Positions 1 through 11,174 of a stretch of 64,000 nucleotides of DNA are shown piece after piece. Every line of letters begins with the position of its first letter. The stretch's first letter is position 1. The translations under genes and the position numbers were made by a program. The notes beneath the pieces were generated by a model, which saw nothing but the letters and a program-made list of their open reading frames with translations, was not told where the DNA came from and searched no databases. The stretch is from Otatea glauca (Eukaryota; Streptophyta; Magnoliopsida; Poales; Poaceae), in assembly GCA_036346275.1 (NCBI GenBank), contig CM070726.1:29795410-29859409 (forward strand). The letters are read 5' to 3'.

Positions 1-96
1 TTAATCAAACATGTACGAATCCATACACCAACGACGCCATTCATGGCGACCGGTCGAGATGGTGACGCTGAAACGTGAAGGAATTTGTGCACGTAC

Positions 97-459
97 GAGG
101 ACCATCTCGTGGTGGTAGTAGATGAACTCCTCGAGGGGGCCTTCGTTGGCGGTCCAGACGCGGCCGTGGACGTGCGTGCGCGGGGCGGGGCCGACGTACC
201 GGATGTCTGGCCACCCCAGAGCCTCCACGACGGCGTTGAACTCGACGGCGTCGCGCACGTCGAAGCCGCGCAGCAGCACGCCGCTGTTGGCGACCACCTT
301 CCCCTCCACCCACTCGCGGTTGGCCCTCAGCGCGGCCACCAGCGACTCGTAGGCGTTGCCGCCTTCCCGATCATCCGATGGCGTCAGGACCAGCGGCACC
401 TGCTCGCCGTCGATGGTCTTTTGGCCCTTGCACTCTCCCACGCTGAAGAAGTCGCCCAT
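97..459 (-). CDS. TauD/TfdA-type dioxygenase, clavaminate synthase-like (first exon, gene runs off the left edge)
   Basis: The minus-strand ATG at 459 opens a 121-codon exon that ends at 97, directly before a GTACGT splice donor (96 to 91), so bases 1-96 are intron. The exon starts MGDFFSVGECKGQK and contains LLRGFDVRD, RYVGPAPRTHVHGRVWTAN and EEFIYYHHEM. These are landmarks of plant clavaminate synthase-like proteins related to Arabidopsis At3g21360, in the TauD/TfdA family of Fe(II)/2-oxoglutarate-dependent oxygenases. The H-x-E of YYHHEM probably supplies part of the 2-His-1-carboxylate iron site; the distal His and the 2-oxoglutarate-binding Arg would lie in later exons outside the window. 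The substrate in plants is unknown to me. The ATG was chosen because homology begins there, although the frame stays open upstream to 774, where the translation is not conserved-looking. The exon is GC-rich, normal for a grass first exon. Family call is firm; function is inferred. Confidence 0.85.
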
Positions 460-645
460 GATAGTGCACTTGCTCTCTCTCTCTCTCTCTCTAACCTGGT
501 CTTGCAAGTGCAATGCGAGGATACACATGTGACATGTACATATATATATATGTTGGTAGGAGAGAGGGAGGAGAGAGAAAACGATGTAGGAAATTATAAT
601 AGTTTGGAGGTGACATTGTTTGAGTGATGTATTATATATACGTTT
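460..645 (-). promoter_or_regulatory. 5' UTR and core promoter of the dioxygenase gene
   Basis: Reading leftwards on the minus strand there is a TATA-like run at 640-631, about 170 bases before the ATG, then a short TA repeat (541-551) and a GA/CT dinucleotide tract (473-492) just ahead of the start codon. GA tracts in 5' UTRs are common in plant genes. The transcription start, expected about 30 bases left of the TATA run, is inferred and not visible. Confidence 0.45.
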
Positions 646-779
646 ATTCTCACAAAGATTCAAGGGGGGAGAGAACAAGAGCAACTGTGAAGGAAACCAT
701 GCATTTCTTTTGACCTCTGTGGTGGCGACAAGCAGCGACGTGCCATGCAAATAAGAACAAGGCCGAACGACCATTAGCC

Positions 780-2893
780 AGGACAGGTTAATTCTTTCGA
801 GGATTTTTTAGCTAGGTATCCAAATTTACATTGAATTAGTCACTTCAATGTAAATTTTAGTATCTTTTAATAATGATAAAAATACTGTACTTCTTCGGAA
901 ACTTTCTGCTAATTGGTAGGATCGACATTACATACAGAATGACCTACTTATATATGCCTGCATGGAAATTTCGATTCTAGGGCTACAAAAAATGTGCATA
1001 GTGCAACGAGGTATGATTTGTCCAATGGAGAGGTTTCGGTTTTGCAAGGGCAGTTTTGTTTCGAAAAAAATTTCAGCTCTCGCCGAAATTCGGTAATTTC
1101 GGTGGAATTTTGGGACATAATGGTTGTTCAAAATTTTATTTTATTTACAAAATTTGACCAAAAATTAAACTTTAGATAAAATTTAAATGAACCGGGAAAA
1201 ATTTGCAGTGGTCGATTGACCGAGGGGAATTAATATACCCGGTCGGATTTTTTTCGAAACAAAACTGCCCTTGCAAAACCGAGGGAACTAACCGTCATGT
1301 AATTTTTTTCTATTATAAAGCATTTATAAAACCTAATAAATTTAAAATTTATTTTTTTCATAACTACCCTCTCACAGCAAAAAAAAACAAAAATCAATGT
1401 AGCATACAACGCTTCCAGTCCGCTGCATGTTTTACTTTTTTTTGCCTTTTTTTTTTGTTTTTGCAGTGCCACGTGTCGGACTGGAGGCATTGCAGCGCCC
1501 CTAGTCCACTGCACTAGTTGAGCTGCGCCTGGGAGGCGCGGTTTTCGCGAGCCCAGGGGCTACTTTTGCAAAAAAAAAAATATCAGAGGCTAATTTTTTT
1601 TTTAAAAAGTTACAGAGCTATAAAAGTAAAAACTTCCTTAGTTTTCACCTTGATGATGGCAACATTTGCTTTTGGATTTGATAATTTCACTACTGTTTGT
1701 ATACGTGTACTTCGTTACAAGGAATATATATCTCGATGTTCCATCCAAAAGCAGGAGCCACTAATCTTGTCAGCATTCAAAATCATAGTCAAAGTCCTTT
1801 GTTAGAGACCATAAATAAAAAATTAATTAACTACTTATATTTGTAGACATAGGAGTACTACTAAGGAGTAAGCGTATCTTCCCATATTGTTCTTAACTTT
1901 TTGTCTACAGCGTCAACAACATATTACTTGAACTACTGTCTCAGAATTTTTTTTTCAATGAGCAACTTATGAGAATATTCTGCTAATAATTTTTGTATTT
2001 TGCAAAGAATATTTACCATGCATGTAGTGCTGCTGCTCTTGCATATCCTCAAAGAAAAAAAAGGATGTTCTTGTAAGCAAATCGAGTGTTGAAGGATAGG
2101 GTACCATTTGGATAGTCCAAACCCTAGAATAGAGATTCCTAGGAAACTGAGAGAATGTTTCTTTGAGATCCCCTTGATTATGACTGCGGATTAACTAAAT
2201 TACTATGAAACATGACACAATGACAGATGGAGGAAAGGCCATTGGAGAAAGATGAGGCAGTTGACGGCCACGCTGCATGAGGTGGGTGGACGGCTTGACC
2301 ACATCTGAACTTAACTGGCCAAATTCATTAGGTATGTGTCCCTTAATTAAATGATTTATTATTTGAGCAACTTAATTTTCTTAGTTACTTGCTTCTGTAA
2401 TGACCATGTCCAGTATTAATTAGGACAAGTTACGACTATAGTAAGACTTGCCTCTGTTAATTTGGGTGCTATAAATATACAATGTTCTTTCAGGCAGAAA
2501 CTGCCTGTGAGGTACAACCTTTTTCCATTTGTCAAAATTTGAGACAAAACGTGTATGATGCACGGCTTCCAAATTTTCTTAAAAAGTCGGATATAGTAAA
2601 TGTAATGTTACGGATACATACCCAATTTCAGTATGAAATTTGTCAATTTGTTGAGTAGGAAAAAAGGCAAGCACTACATAATGAGTATACTCGTACTTTA
2701 TCCATGAATTATTAATATAAATAAGAGGATCTTTCTAAAAAAAATGAAATATTCACATCCACTGTTTTATCTACTCTTGGTTTAATTCAATTTTCCCCCT
2801 ATATTTCTTGACGGAACAGCAGCATACACCGAAGACACCAATATATAGATCCCAAGGGTTTTTCCTGGAAATATTTGCTTCTACAGTACAGAA
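780..2893. other. Intergenic DNA, no gene recognised
   Basis: AT-rich sequence between the dioxygenase promoter and the CACTA element. It holds a small inverted-repeat element (separate entry), homopolymer A and T runs near 1380-1600, and a second short inverted repeat in which a motif containing TCCAGTCCG (about 1410-1424) recurs inverted at about 1476-1493. No reading frame resembles a known protein. Distal promoter elements of the dioxygenase gene could lie here. Confidence 0.5.
1036..1282. repeat. Inverted repeat with 34-bp perfect arms (MITE-like)
   Basis: A 34-base arm at 1036-1069, containing TTTTGCAAGGGCAGTTTTG, recurs as its exact reverse complement at 1249-1282. The loop of about 180 bases is AT-rich and carries its own short palindrome near 1212-1224. 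Size and structure suggest a foldback element or MITE. No target-site duplication was identified, so the family is unknown. Confidence 0.6.
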
Positions 2894-2916
2894 TTTCACT
2901 ACACTAAAAAAAGTCA

Positions 2917-3290
2917 TTTGTGGCGGTTCATAACTGCTATTAGTGGCGGTTATTGAACCGCCACAGATATAGTGCCACTGATAATCGAGGATTATCAGTG
3001 ACGGTTTTCTAACCGCCACAGATAATAGTTATCTGTGGCAGTTCTATCCACCAACCGCCACAGATAACAATATTATCTGTGGCGGTTCTATCCTCCAACC
3101 GCCAAAGATAAATATATTATCTGTGGCGGTTCTATCCACCAACCGCCACAGATAAATATATTATCTGTGGCGGTTCTATCTACCAACCGCCATAGATAAC
3201 AATATTATCTGTGGCGGTTCTATCCACCAACCGCCACAGATAATATTGTTATCTGTGGCGGTTCTATCCACCAACCGTCACAGATAGTAC
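2917..3290. repeat. Left subterminal repeats of the CACTA element
   Basis: About eight copies of a roughly 58-base unit, each a small palindrome of the form TATCTGTGGCGGTTCTATCC joined to its near reverse complement. In En/Spm-type elements, subterminal arrays bind the element-encoded DNA-binding protein that assembles the ends for transposition. The same core appears at the right end (19402-19765) and in an internal block (10586-10828). Confidence 0.85.
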
Positions 3291-3489
3291 CGGGCCGAAA
3301 AAATAAAAAACCGCATTTGAGCTAGCCTCAGGTGCTGCTAGCCATGCTCTCTGAAACAAATACATTAATCACATATTTTGCATATACACAATTACAATGT
3401 ACAAACAATATACCGATTTGATCAAACAACAACAATATACCAGCGCAGAAGAAATGATGAATTTGTTGCTAACTGCTAAAACAACCTTC

Positions 3490-4865
3490 TAGCAAGGGTT
3501 AGCCCTTGTGGCTTTTCTCCACGTTTGCTCATGTCGAGTAATAGAACTGGACTCATGATTCTTCCATGTGCTCTATACGGGAAAGGTAGACTTTTCGATC
3601 CATCCTTTCCTTTCCACCGAGAATATATATGTTTCTCGATACGCTTGGGACCACAACATCAGTGTGACCATCTCCATTGACATCACCAATCAGAGGTCGC
3701 TGTCATCATATGATAATGACAATCAGATTGCATATAAAAAACATAGCCTAGTAACAAAGAAATATACAGCTAAGAAAATGTTGTGGTGAAAGTACGTGGT
3801 ATCTTCATTTTCATTATAACCAAGTTATAATGTTCTCAATCAATCAGTCAAAAAATAGTAATATCACAAGATGAAGCCCGAATGGTAGAATCTCTAAGTA
3901 ATGGATCTAAGCAAGATTATGGATGAATGTATTCCCCTTAGCTGAACTAAGAAAGCAGCTTTAGCACATGTAGCAATAGCTGTGTATAGATTGTCAAGAG
4001 ACATGTATTACCTTTGCATGTGGATAGACAATCTATTTATATAAGCAATCTGTTAACACCATACAAAATAAATGGATAAAACTTGCTTGTGGAATAAGAC
4101 TCTTGGATGCACTTCCTGATTTCTTCTCCTCCATGATCCATGCTGCTACATTTCCATGGGCATCAGCAGTAACCATCTCGATTTTCCCATCCTCATTGAT
4201 GTCCGCAGCAATGACTGGTGCATGGATCTCAGCCATCTCAAGTGGGAAGTTGTTCCTAACCTTACCTAAATTGACAAAATCAACATAAGTAGACACATGG
4301 ATGTTTACACATAAGTAGCGTATCAGTGCGCCAAAGGTACAAGTATAAAGGATGGTGGGAATTCATTGTTTTCTAGTGAGGATTTCAATGAATTACAGTC
4401 TTATTTTCTAAAATAAAAAATAGCATAATAAAAACTGATTATTACTTAATTACACTAGCAAATTATATTATTCTAGTTAAGAAACTTTATGCTATGGGAA
4501 CTAGATATATATACACAATATATGAAACGACAACTTAGCTTAAAGCTATTTTTGGATTCAATAATTAGTATTATGAGGCTAAGAATTTACCGCGATGATC
4601 GATAACATAAAACAAGCTATAGGAAGTTCCGACAGGATGTCCAAATTTCCATCACCATCCAAATCAACCACAGCTTGGAGAAGAATATGCATGGGCACGG
4701 AAGTTTCGATGTCGATTACTCAAATGAAGGTCTGCAGTCCATTTAACTTGTCTTGTGTCAAGGTTAAAAACTACTATCTTGCTTGCAACATATTTTTCAA
4801 TGTCAATCCTCCTAGCTCCTTTATATGCTCCGGTTATCGTAATACCGCAGTAAAAGCCAGCAAGT
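3490..4865 (-). pseudogene. DEX1: Captured fragment of DEX1 (DEFECTIVE IN EXINE FORMATION 1)
   Basis: Three exon-like blocks on the minus strand match consecutive parts of plant DEX1, an FG-GAP/integrin-alpha-like membrane protein needed for pollen exine patterning. Block 1 (about 4865-4591) includes VVFNLDTRQVKWTADL and SSPAVVDLDGDGNLDIL and ends at a GTAAAT donor. Block 2 (4265 to about 4085) has RNNFPLEMAEIHAPVIAADI, NEDGKIEMVTADAHGNVAAW and SLIPQ. Block 3 (about 3705-3490) has GDVNGDGHTDVVVP, then in another frame RAHGRIMSPVLLLDMSKRGE. The DxDGDG-type loops are the calcium-binding repeats of the family. Blocks 1 and 2 join in phase across the intron, so this is a genomic-level capture, not a cDNA copy. 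Single-base frameshifts (near 4620 and 3610) and the absence of both protein ends show it is not functional. It lies inside the CACTA in the same orientation as the element genes. Bases 3291-3490 and the gaps between blocks show no other gene. Confidence 0.85.
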
Positions 4866-5220
4866 TACTAGTGCACTAGGTACACCAACACAAGAACACA
4901 AACAAGAAATCATGAAGTGTTCATATTGTGGTTGCAAGTTTTGCATTAAGAAAAAGTATTTCGATCATAACCAAAAGATAACGCAGCAAGATAAGCAAAC
5001 ACCTAGCGTTGGCACCTTTTGATTCATTGTTGGAACCAAAGATGATAATACTTAATGAAAATCTATGCCCGCTAATTTAGCGAAAGAGTTTCGGATGCGC
5101 ACCATTGCAAAGTCGTAATCGGTGATCGAGGAATATTATGAAGGATGGAAAAGTAGTAGTAATAAAATATCTACTTCTTAAAAAGAACATGGATTGCTGG
5201 CAGGAATTGATGGCGCTTAC

Positions 5221-5335
5221 CATAAAAGTTGAGTTTACAGAGCATAGACCTTGCTAAATTCGCATGATGTTTATCTTCATCGATGACCATGACACTAAGC
5301 CCATCAGTAGTGCGTCCTTCTGTTCTTTGAGCCAT
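5221..5335 (-). pseudogene. Captured first exon of a response-regulator-like gene
   Basis: A minus-strand ATG at 5335 opens a 38-codon exon ending at 5221 before a GTAAGC donor. It reads MAQRTEGRTT, then GLSVMVIDEDKHHANLARSML and CKLNFY. This resembles the start of a two-component receiver domain (beta-1 strand, then the acidic pocket as IDED instead of the usual DD, then helix 1), as in plant type-B or atypical cytokinin response regulators. The phospho-acceptor Asp would be in a later exon, which is absent. It sits upstream of the DEX1 fragment in the same orientation, inside the CACTA. Bases 4866-5220, between the two fragments, and 5336-5777 show no recognisable coding sequence and may be captured intron and 5' UTR. 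The family call rests on one short exon. Confidence 0.5.
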
Positions 5336-5777
5336 GAGTTTCTCAATGCTAGAGTTATTCTGGTTTTTGAGCTTTATTTTTGTGTGTGAAGCACTTGATC
5401 TTGATGAGCAATTGTTTCTAAGAAGAAACCAGCATGATGAGCAAGAAAAGTATGATTCACTCAGAAAACCACGCATTTCTTTAGTACATCTTTCACTTGG
5501 TTAGTGTATCAAACTATTACAAACACATGAAATAACTTCATATGAAAAAATAACCATGTAAGGCAAACACATGAAATATTTAGAAGTGTCACTCGCATGT
5601 GTGTGTGTTCCTGAAGAAGACAAAAGTACATGCTACACTAGCACAACCACTGACAAAAGAAGTGGCATTGACAAAAGAAGGGGTTCCCATTTGAAAGAAA
5701 TAAAGAGTTATTTACACTTTGTAATGAAACAGAATTGAAGTAACAAAAGCCTAAACTAGTGGAGGTAAACTAGAAGT

Positions 5778-8737
5778 CTACGGGTCTTCGGAGGTTGGAG
5801 ACACGTGATGTGAGAGAAGAGTATGGATGACTGGATCGTTGTTGTCTTCGTCATGAAACTCGCCTTTTTTGTTGATTACTTCCTTCATGATGATGTAGGC
5901 GAGCTGGCCCTGAATGGCTTGGATTTCAGAAGGAAGCAGTCCTAACGTAGACAACTTGAGGCGCTATAAGTATAAAAAACAAAATTAAGAGAGTATGTAG
6001 AAATTGAGTGGTGCGAATCAATGTGTCATATCAGCGTGACTGACCTCTACGTCATTGTCTTTTATTGTGCATGATAAGATTTCGCGCATGTACTGGCACA
6101 CGAAGTACCCACATAAATTTGTTCCTTGCGGCTACTTGTGACACTGCAAAAATCAAATGAACTAAGATGTCGTCGAAGGAGCTATTTACTATGAAATACG
6201 ATATAAGAATATTCCTTGCGTGCGTACCGAAAACTTAGTACGGATTGTAAGGGACTTGTGGTATAGGCGGTATCTCGAGCTCTTCTGACAATATCTTTTG
6301 AACGCCTCATTTATTAATTGTGTCATCACTTCAAAGTCTTTTTTAGGTTTATCCAGTGGATCCATGATCAGCATCTTGCTCTTTTCTGGATGAATTATTA
6401 CGATAATCCAGTGGAAGCTACATACACATGCATGATGCCATAGTCATTAGTCCTTACATCAGAGTAAATAACGAAATCAACGAGTAATTTAACTAACTAG
6501 TGAGGAACTTACTTAAAATGGTATGGTAAAAGTATAAACTCCTTGTCTTGTAGTTTAATCAAAACATTATATACGTACTCCTCGACCTCCTTTGGTGCTC
6601 TTTTGATTTCAGATTGGCAAACCGTTCTCGGGTGGAGGAATCCCACCAGCCCCTTGGTTCTTCGTAATTCAATCATCTCGTATCTATATAACGAAATAGT
6701 TAGACATGACATTTATCGGTATTACGTGAATGTAGGCCAAGATTGGTATATTAGACACTTACAGTGACCAGCATCTCAAAAAAGATATGTCGAGGGCATT
6801 GTGATAGAACAAATTGTGCAAGTTATCGAATTCTATTAAGAAGTAGCCATGGCCCGCATGGTGAAAATGTTCTTCACGGAAAATTGCAGTGATCACCTTT
6901 GGGAGTACGTCTTGGTTGGATCGATCCATGTACCATGCATGTAATCGCTGCATCATGGGTGTTAGACTTTTTAACTTCGAAGCGGAGACTAAGGGCTTCT
7001 CTACCTCGAATTTCAATCTTTGTTGATTATATTGGTCATCAGACTTCGCCTTGCCCTTACTTTTTTGTCGCACGACATCATACTCGGTCCCGCTTCACCG
7101 ATCCGGCCGACACAACTTGTCTAATGTGCCAATTTTTGGGATCAGGGGTTCCAGGTTTGTCCTTTGAAGTACCAGGTGTTATAAGTTTCTGCTTTGGAGT
7201 ACTACCAGTGGCCATCTTTTTGGGATCCTCAATGGATTTCTTTTCTACCTCATCTTGCTTCTTCACCATTTCACTCTCAGGTGCTGGTGACGGATGCGAG
7301 GATTGTACTGCAGGAGAGGCTGGCACTGCATGGTCCAAGACGATGTCACGCTTGCGCCACTAGATGAATGAGTGGATGGCACTTCCTAGAGTTGTTATCT
7401 CATCATTGGCGGGTTTTTCTAGCCCGATCTTAGCAAACTGTGCAAGTACCGTGTCCACCTGGACCTTTGCATAACCTGGTGCTAGCGGGGTATTGTGTAG
7501 GACACCCCCTTCTTGGCACGGATAAACTACCCCTGTAGCAGCCTATACAAATATGTTTATCACGGGCACGTTGAGCTGACAGGGTGTGGAGTCCTGTATG
7601 TCGTCCACAGGATAATGGTTGTTGTCCGCTTCTGCCAATGGCGTGGACACGCAACTGCTGCGACGACCTGTAGGGCTGGAGAGAACGTTGTGGGCCTACG
7701 ACTGGCTCAAGGCTTGTTGTACTTGTCGTTCAACTTGTTCTTCAATGGTGCCTTGTATTTCTCGCAGAACCCTTTCCTTCATCATTTCCATTTCCTTCTC
7801 AGCCCGCTCTTGTTTAGCTCTCTTCCGACTCCTGTAAGAGTCTTCATGCTCAGGGAATCCACTCCTCCATGGAACCTTGACCCCGACACCTCGTGCCCGA
7901 CCGGGGTGCTCTTTGTTTCCTAGGGCCGCTGTTAGCTCGTCTTTCTCCCTGTTTGGGTGAAAAGATCCTTGGGTGGACTGGGCGTAAAACTCATGAACTC
8001 TTTGCGTCATTGCTTCGTCTTCACGCTCTTGAATGATAAACCCCAAGAGAGAACATATTCGCCTCGCTAGCACGTAGTGCTTCACTCGGTCTGGTAGTCC
8101 GATCAAGGGACTTGTGCCAGCCAATTGGACCGCTTCTAATTCCTGCCTCTCCCATTGAGCAATTTTACCCGCGTACCCACTCGTGCCAAGTATGTGGGGG
8201 TGAGTATTCCTTCTTGCGATGCTAATGTGGTCCTCACTGGACTTCCTTGCTGCTTCGGATTGCTTCATCGCCACAAACTCATCTCAATATGTCTCTAATC
8301 TTGGGCACTCTCCGATGGCTGACCGGTTTTGCTTCACATAATTTGTGTTCACCGCTTGAAGTTTCTCCACGCCGCATCCATGGTCATCAATGCGTCGCGC
8401 ACGAGATCTTCGGCTCCTTCGGGAATTCAAGGTTTCTTTGAGCTCGTCCACAGATCCTCTTTGGTGGCTCGGGCACTTTATGCCAATCCGAATAGGTGAT
8501 TGGCACTTTATCCCTTACGATGTACCCGCATGTTGACTGTATTTTGTCTTTGATTTTCTCGGTGCAACAGGGCCCCAGATATCTAAGACCTCTCGAGATG
8601 GTGTACCGCCTTCAGCTTCTTATTTTCCCTCGCCCTCGGCGTCTTGCAACAGGAGCATCATCTGCAACAGCGGTGGAGGCCTCGGCACCTTCGGTGGTTG
8701 GGTGGAGGGTAAGGTACCTGCTCGGGCTCTCCTCCAT
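5778..8737 (-). pseudogene. CACTA second gene: Transposase_24-like N-terminal part fused to a Ulp1-type cysteine protease
   Basis: Reads from the minus-strand ATG at 8737 (MEESPSRYLTLHP) to a stop at 5778-5780. The N-terminal third includes RDKVPITYSDWHKVPEPP (about 8520-8460) and an open stretch 8274-7696 with ILGTSGYAGKIAQWERQELE and a charged coiled coil (KRAKQERAEKEMEMMKERV), as in Transposase_24 (Ptta/En/Spm) proteins. The C-terminal third is a C48/Ulp1 SUMO-protease-like fold with all three catalytic elements visible: His in FHWIIVIIHPEK (about 6410), Asp in MDPLDKPKK (about 6355) and Cys in GTNLCGYFVCQYMRE (about 6110). The tail VSPTSEDP ends the gene. Introns are apparent (donor GTAAGT near 6510). 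Several frameshifts (8440-8280) and nonsense codons interrupt it, including a probable CAG-to-TAG at CHK*PQGTN. The pairing with TNP2 is typical of large grass CACTA elements; the protease's role there is not established. Confidence 0.8.
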
Positions 8738-10144
8738 TATAGGCTCGGTTTGGGTTCCATTAGAACTACAGATTCAATTCAAACATAATTTTAAATCAAT
8801 TATTACAGAATCATCTCATGGAATTTCAAAGTACAGATGTACTGTCCTGTGTGTAATATTGTGTGGTGCTAAGATGAAAATGATTTTGCGTAAAAAGCCG
8901 CCACTAATACATATATTCCATATAACAATATGATTAAAAGTGCATAATCCAATGATTGCCGAAATGACATAAATAGCAAGATCTAGCATAAAAGCAAGAT
9001 TATGTCATTCATACAATGAATCATGTCTTACACCACCAAAAGAATGAAAATGGTATTGAATTGTATTGCTCTTAGATTAGGGTCTAATTGAAGATCTTAA
9101 ACCTTCAATTCTTAATCACAAATAGGCTAACAATTTATTCAGTGAATAAGGCCTTGAACCCTTACCACCTTAACATGCACAACAAAGAATTGTTAACAAT
9201 TTCAACAAATATACCCAGATCAGCAAGAGTTAACTTGTCCACATAATACACTAGCTATGTTCTGAATAACAGATAAATAACAAGACTACTGAAAGAATCA
9301 ATACTCTACAGATCAAACTAGTTATCTGTTCTACTGAACACAGCAGTGACAAAGATATAGACAGAAGCAAGTAGATTAACAACAAGAATGAATACTGATC
9401 AGTCTACCAAGCAGTGAATAGAACAATACTTTTTAGCTTGTGAGTCTACCGATTCAAGGCCTAGTTCACAAAAATAAATGTTCTTATCATATAAAAAACC
9501 ATTATCATCACAGAGCAATTAAAAAGGCAACAGAATCTGAGAACAATTCTCAGAAGTACTCACTGAGGCCAAGGTAGTGCTTATAAGTAACTACAACATA
9601 AGAATGAGAGAGCAATCTGGATATATACTCAACAAAACATATCCATGCAATCAATAGCCAACAATCCAACATTAGTGGTTAAAAAAGCAAGGCGGAGTTT
9701 CCATGACACAAACATAAAAGGTACAAAATGACACAAACATTAGTGCTTACCGTCTAGACTAGATGTTCCTTCTATTCCTCAATTGGTGTAGGAAAAAAAT
9801 TCCATGATCATATTACCTACAATCTACTTTCAGAGTCCTGTTTCCAATAAAACAACACTCAACAGGAACCCACTAATTGTGCATATAGGTAATGAGATGG
9901 GAACATGCTCCACTAATTGTGTGCATCATGAGAATCAAGTGGGAACCCACCAATTGTGCAGCATGACAATCCAATGGGAATTCACCTAATTGTGCTTAAT
10001 TGAGATGGAACATTGCACACGGCATTACTCCCACAAGTTTGTAAGAAGAGACGCCCCAAATCACTCTGCCCAATTTACATTTAGAGAGGTGGCAATTCGT
10101 GCAACAGAGGCGAGCAACTGCCAATAGTCGGGCGAAATATATGT
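8738..10144. other. CACTA internal non-coding stretch with diverged short repeats
   Basis: AT-rich, no protein similarity seen. Between about 9860 and 10010 a motif like GGGAACCCACYAATTGTG recurs four times at about 50-base spacing in degenerate form. Position suggests the upstream region of the Ulp1-like gene, so promoter sequence may lie here. Confidence 0.45.
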
Positions 10145-10555
10145 CTATCGCAATGACAAAGATATTTCACATGAGAAGGAGACTAAAAGGAAGGGAAGGA
10201 GAACGACTTGCGATGGAGTAGTTGTGCTCAGGCGAGCCAAGAGGAAGTCGTCGACTGGCGGACCTTGTCGTGGAAGGCCTCGACGGCGGCGGGAAGTCGG
10301 CGTTGCCGTCGGTCTCGAGGTCTGTGTTGAGCAATGGTGGTCGGGGTGGCGTCGCACGCGCGCGCGAAGGGCGCTGGGCGGCGGCCGTGGCGGCATCGGC
10401 GGGGCGGCATCGTCGGGAGGGCGGCGTCGTCGGGGACGACGTCGAGTATGGGCGCGAAGCGTCGGGGCGGCGGCGTGGCGGCGTCGGCGGGGCGACGGAG
10501 TTTAGGTCGCCGAAGCGATCGGAGTTTAGGGTTTGGGCACTAGTTGAGAAGAGCG
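10145..10555. other. GC-rich block inside the CACTA
   Basis: An abrupt GC-rich, CGG-repeat-dominated segment between AT-rich flanks. Open frames occur on both strands but translate to low-complexity Arg/Gly/Ala-rich peptides without recognisable domains, so they are probably compositional. It could be a captured GC-rich first exon or 5' UTR; the TTTAGGGTTTGGGCACTAG near 10525 resembles plant 5' leaders. No gene is called. Confidence 0.4.
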
Positions 10556-10585
10556 ACTGTATCCATTTTATATATGGAGCATATT

Positions 10586-10828
10586 ATCAGTGGCGGTTCT
10601 TCACAAGAACCGCCACTGATACAGTTATCTGTGGCGGTTCTCCACTAGAACCGCCACTGATACACTTATCTGCGGTGATTTGTATAAAAAACTGTCACTA
10701 ATATATATATTATCCGTGGCGGTTCTTTATACGAACCACCACAGATAAGTGTATCAGTGGCGGTTCTAGTGGACAACCGCCACAGATAACTGTATCAGTG
10801 GCGGTTCTTGTGAAGAACCGCCACTGAT
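10586..10828. repeat. 243-bp near-perfect palindrome made of CACTA subterminal motifs
   Basis: The left arm (10586 to about 10706) and right arm (about 10708-10828) are reverse complements along roughly 120 bases with about ten mismatches. Each arm contains several copies of ATCAGTGGCGGTTC and its complement, so there are small palindromes inside one large one. The core motif is the one found in the terminal arrays, yet no CACTA terminus lies next to it. It could be an internal array, a relic of an inserted shorter relative, or a source of hairpin RNA. Confidence 0.85.
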
Positions 10829-10837
10829 ATAATTATC

Positions 10838-11075
10838 CTATTATATTAATTACCATACATAATCCTAATATAGTAATATACGCTACATAATACTAATGCA
10901 TTAATGACCCTATATAATCCTAATATATTAATGTCCTTATATAATCCTAATAAATATTATATACCCTACATAATCCTACTAAATATTATATACCCTATAT
11001 AATCCTATTATAGTAATTACCATATATAATCCTAATATAGTAATATACCCTATATAATACTAATATATTAATGAC
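10838..11075. repeat. AT-rich degenerate tandem repeat
   Basis: Units of about 25-35 bases resembling CCCTATATAATCCTAATATA are repeated about eight times with small changes, between the palindrome and the 3' end of the TNP2 gene. It ends in two copies of a CCACATTTCCATTACTCCA motif (near 11080-11130). No coding potential. Confidence 0.6.
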
Positions 11076-11174
11076 CCACATTTCCATTACTCCACACAAA
11101 TGCATAACACCACATTTCCATTACTCCATACAGATGCATATTGTTTACATCACATTGCCATTACTCGTATATAG

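Noticed and set aside
2917..3290. CRISPR-like regular repeat/spacer appearance
   Set aside because: Palindromic units inside CACTA ends of a plant genome, with no spacer diversity; they are transposon subterminal repeats.
3490..4865. A functional DEX1 gene
   Set aside because: Both ends are missing and the reading shifts frame; it lies within a transposon.
10145..10701. Several overlapping open frames on both strands in the GC-rich block
   Set aside because: Low-complexity Arg/Gly/Ala translations; high GC removes stop codons in all frames.
2897..10850. Two tandem CACTA elements meeting near 10.8 kb
   Set aside because: The subterminal-type block at 10586-10828 has no CACTA/TAGTG terminus or TSD next to it, and the gene order fits a single element.
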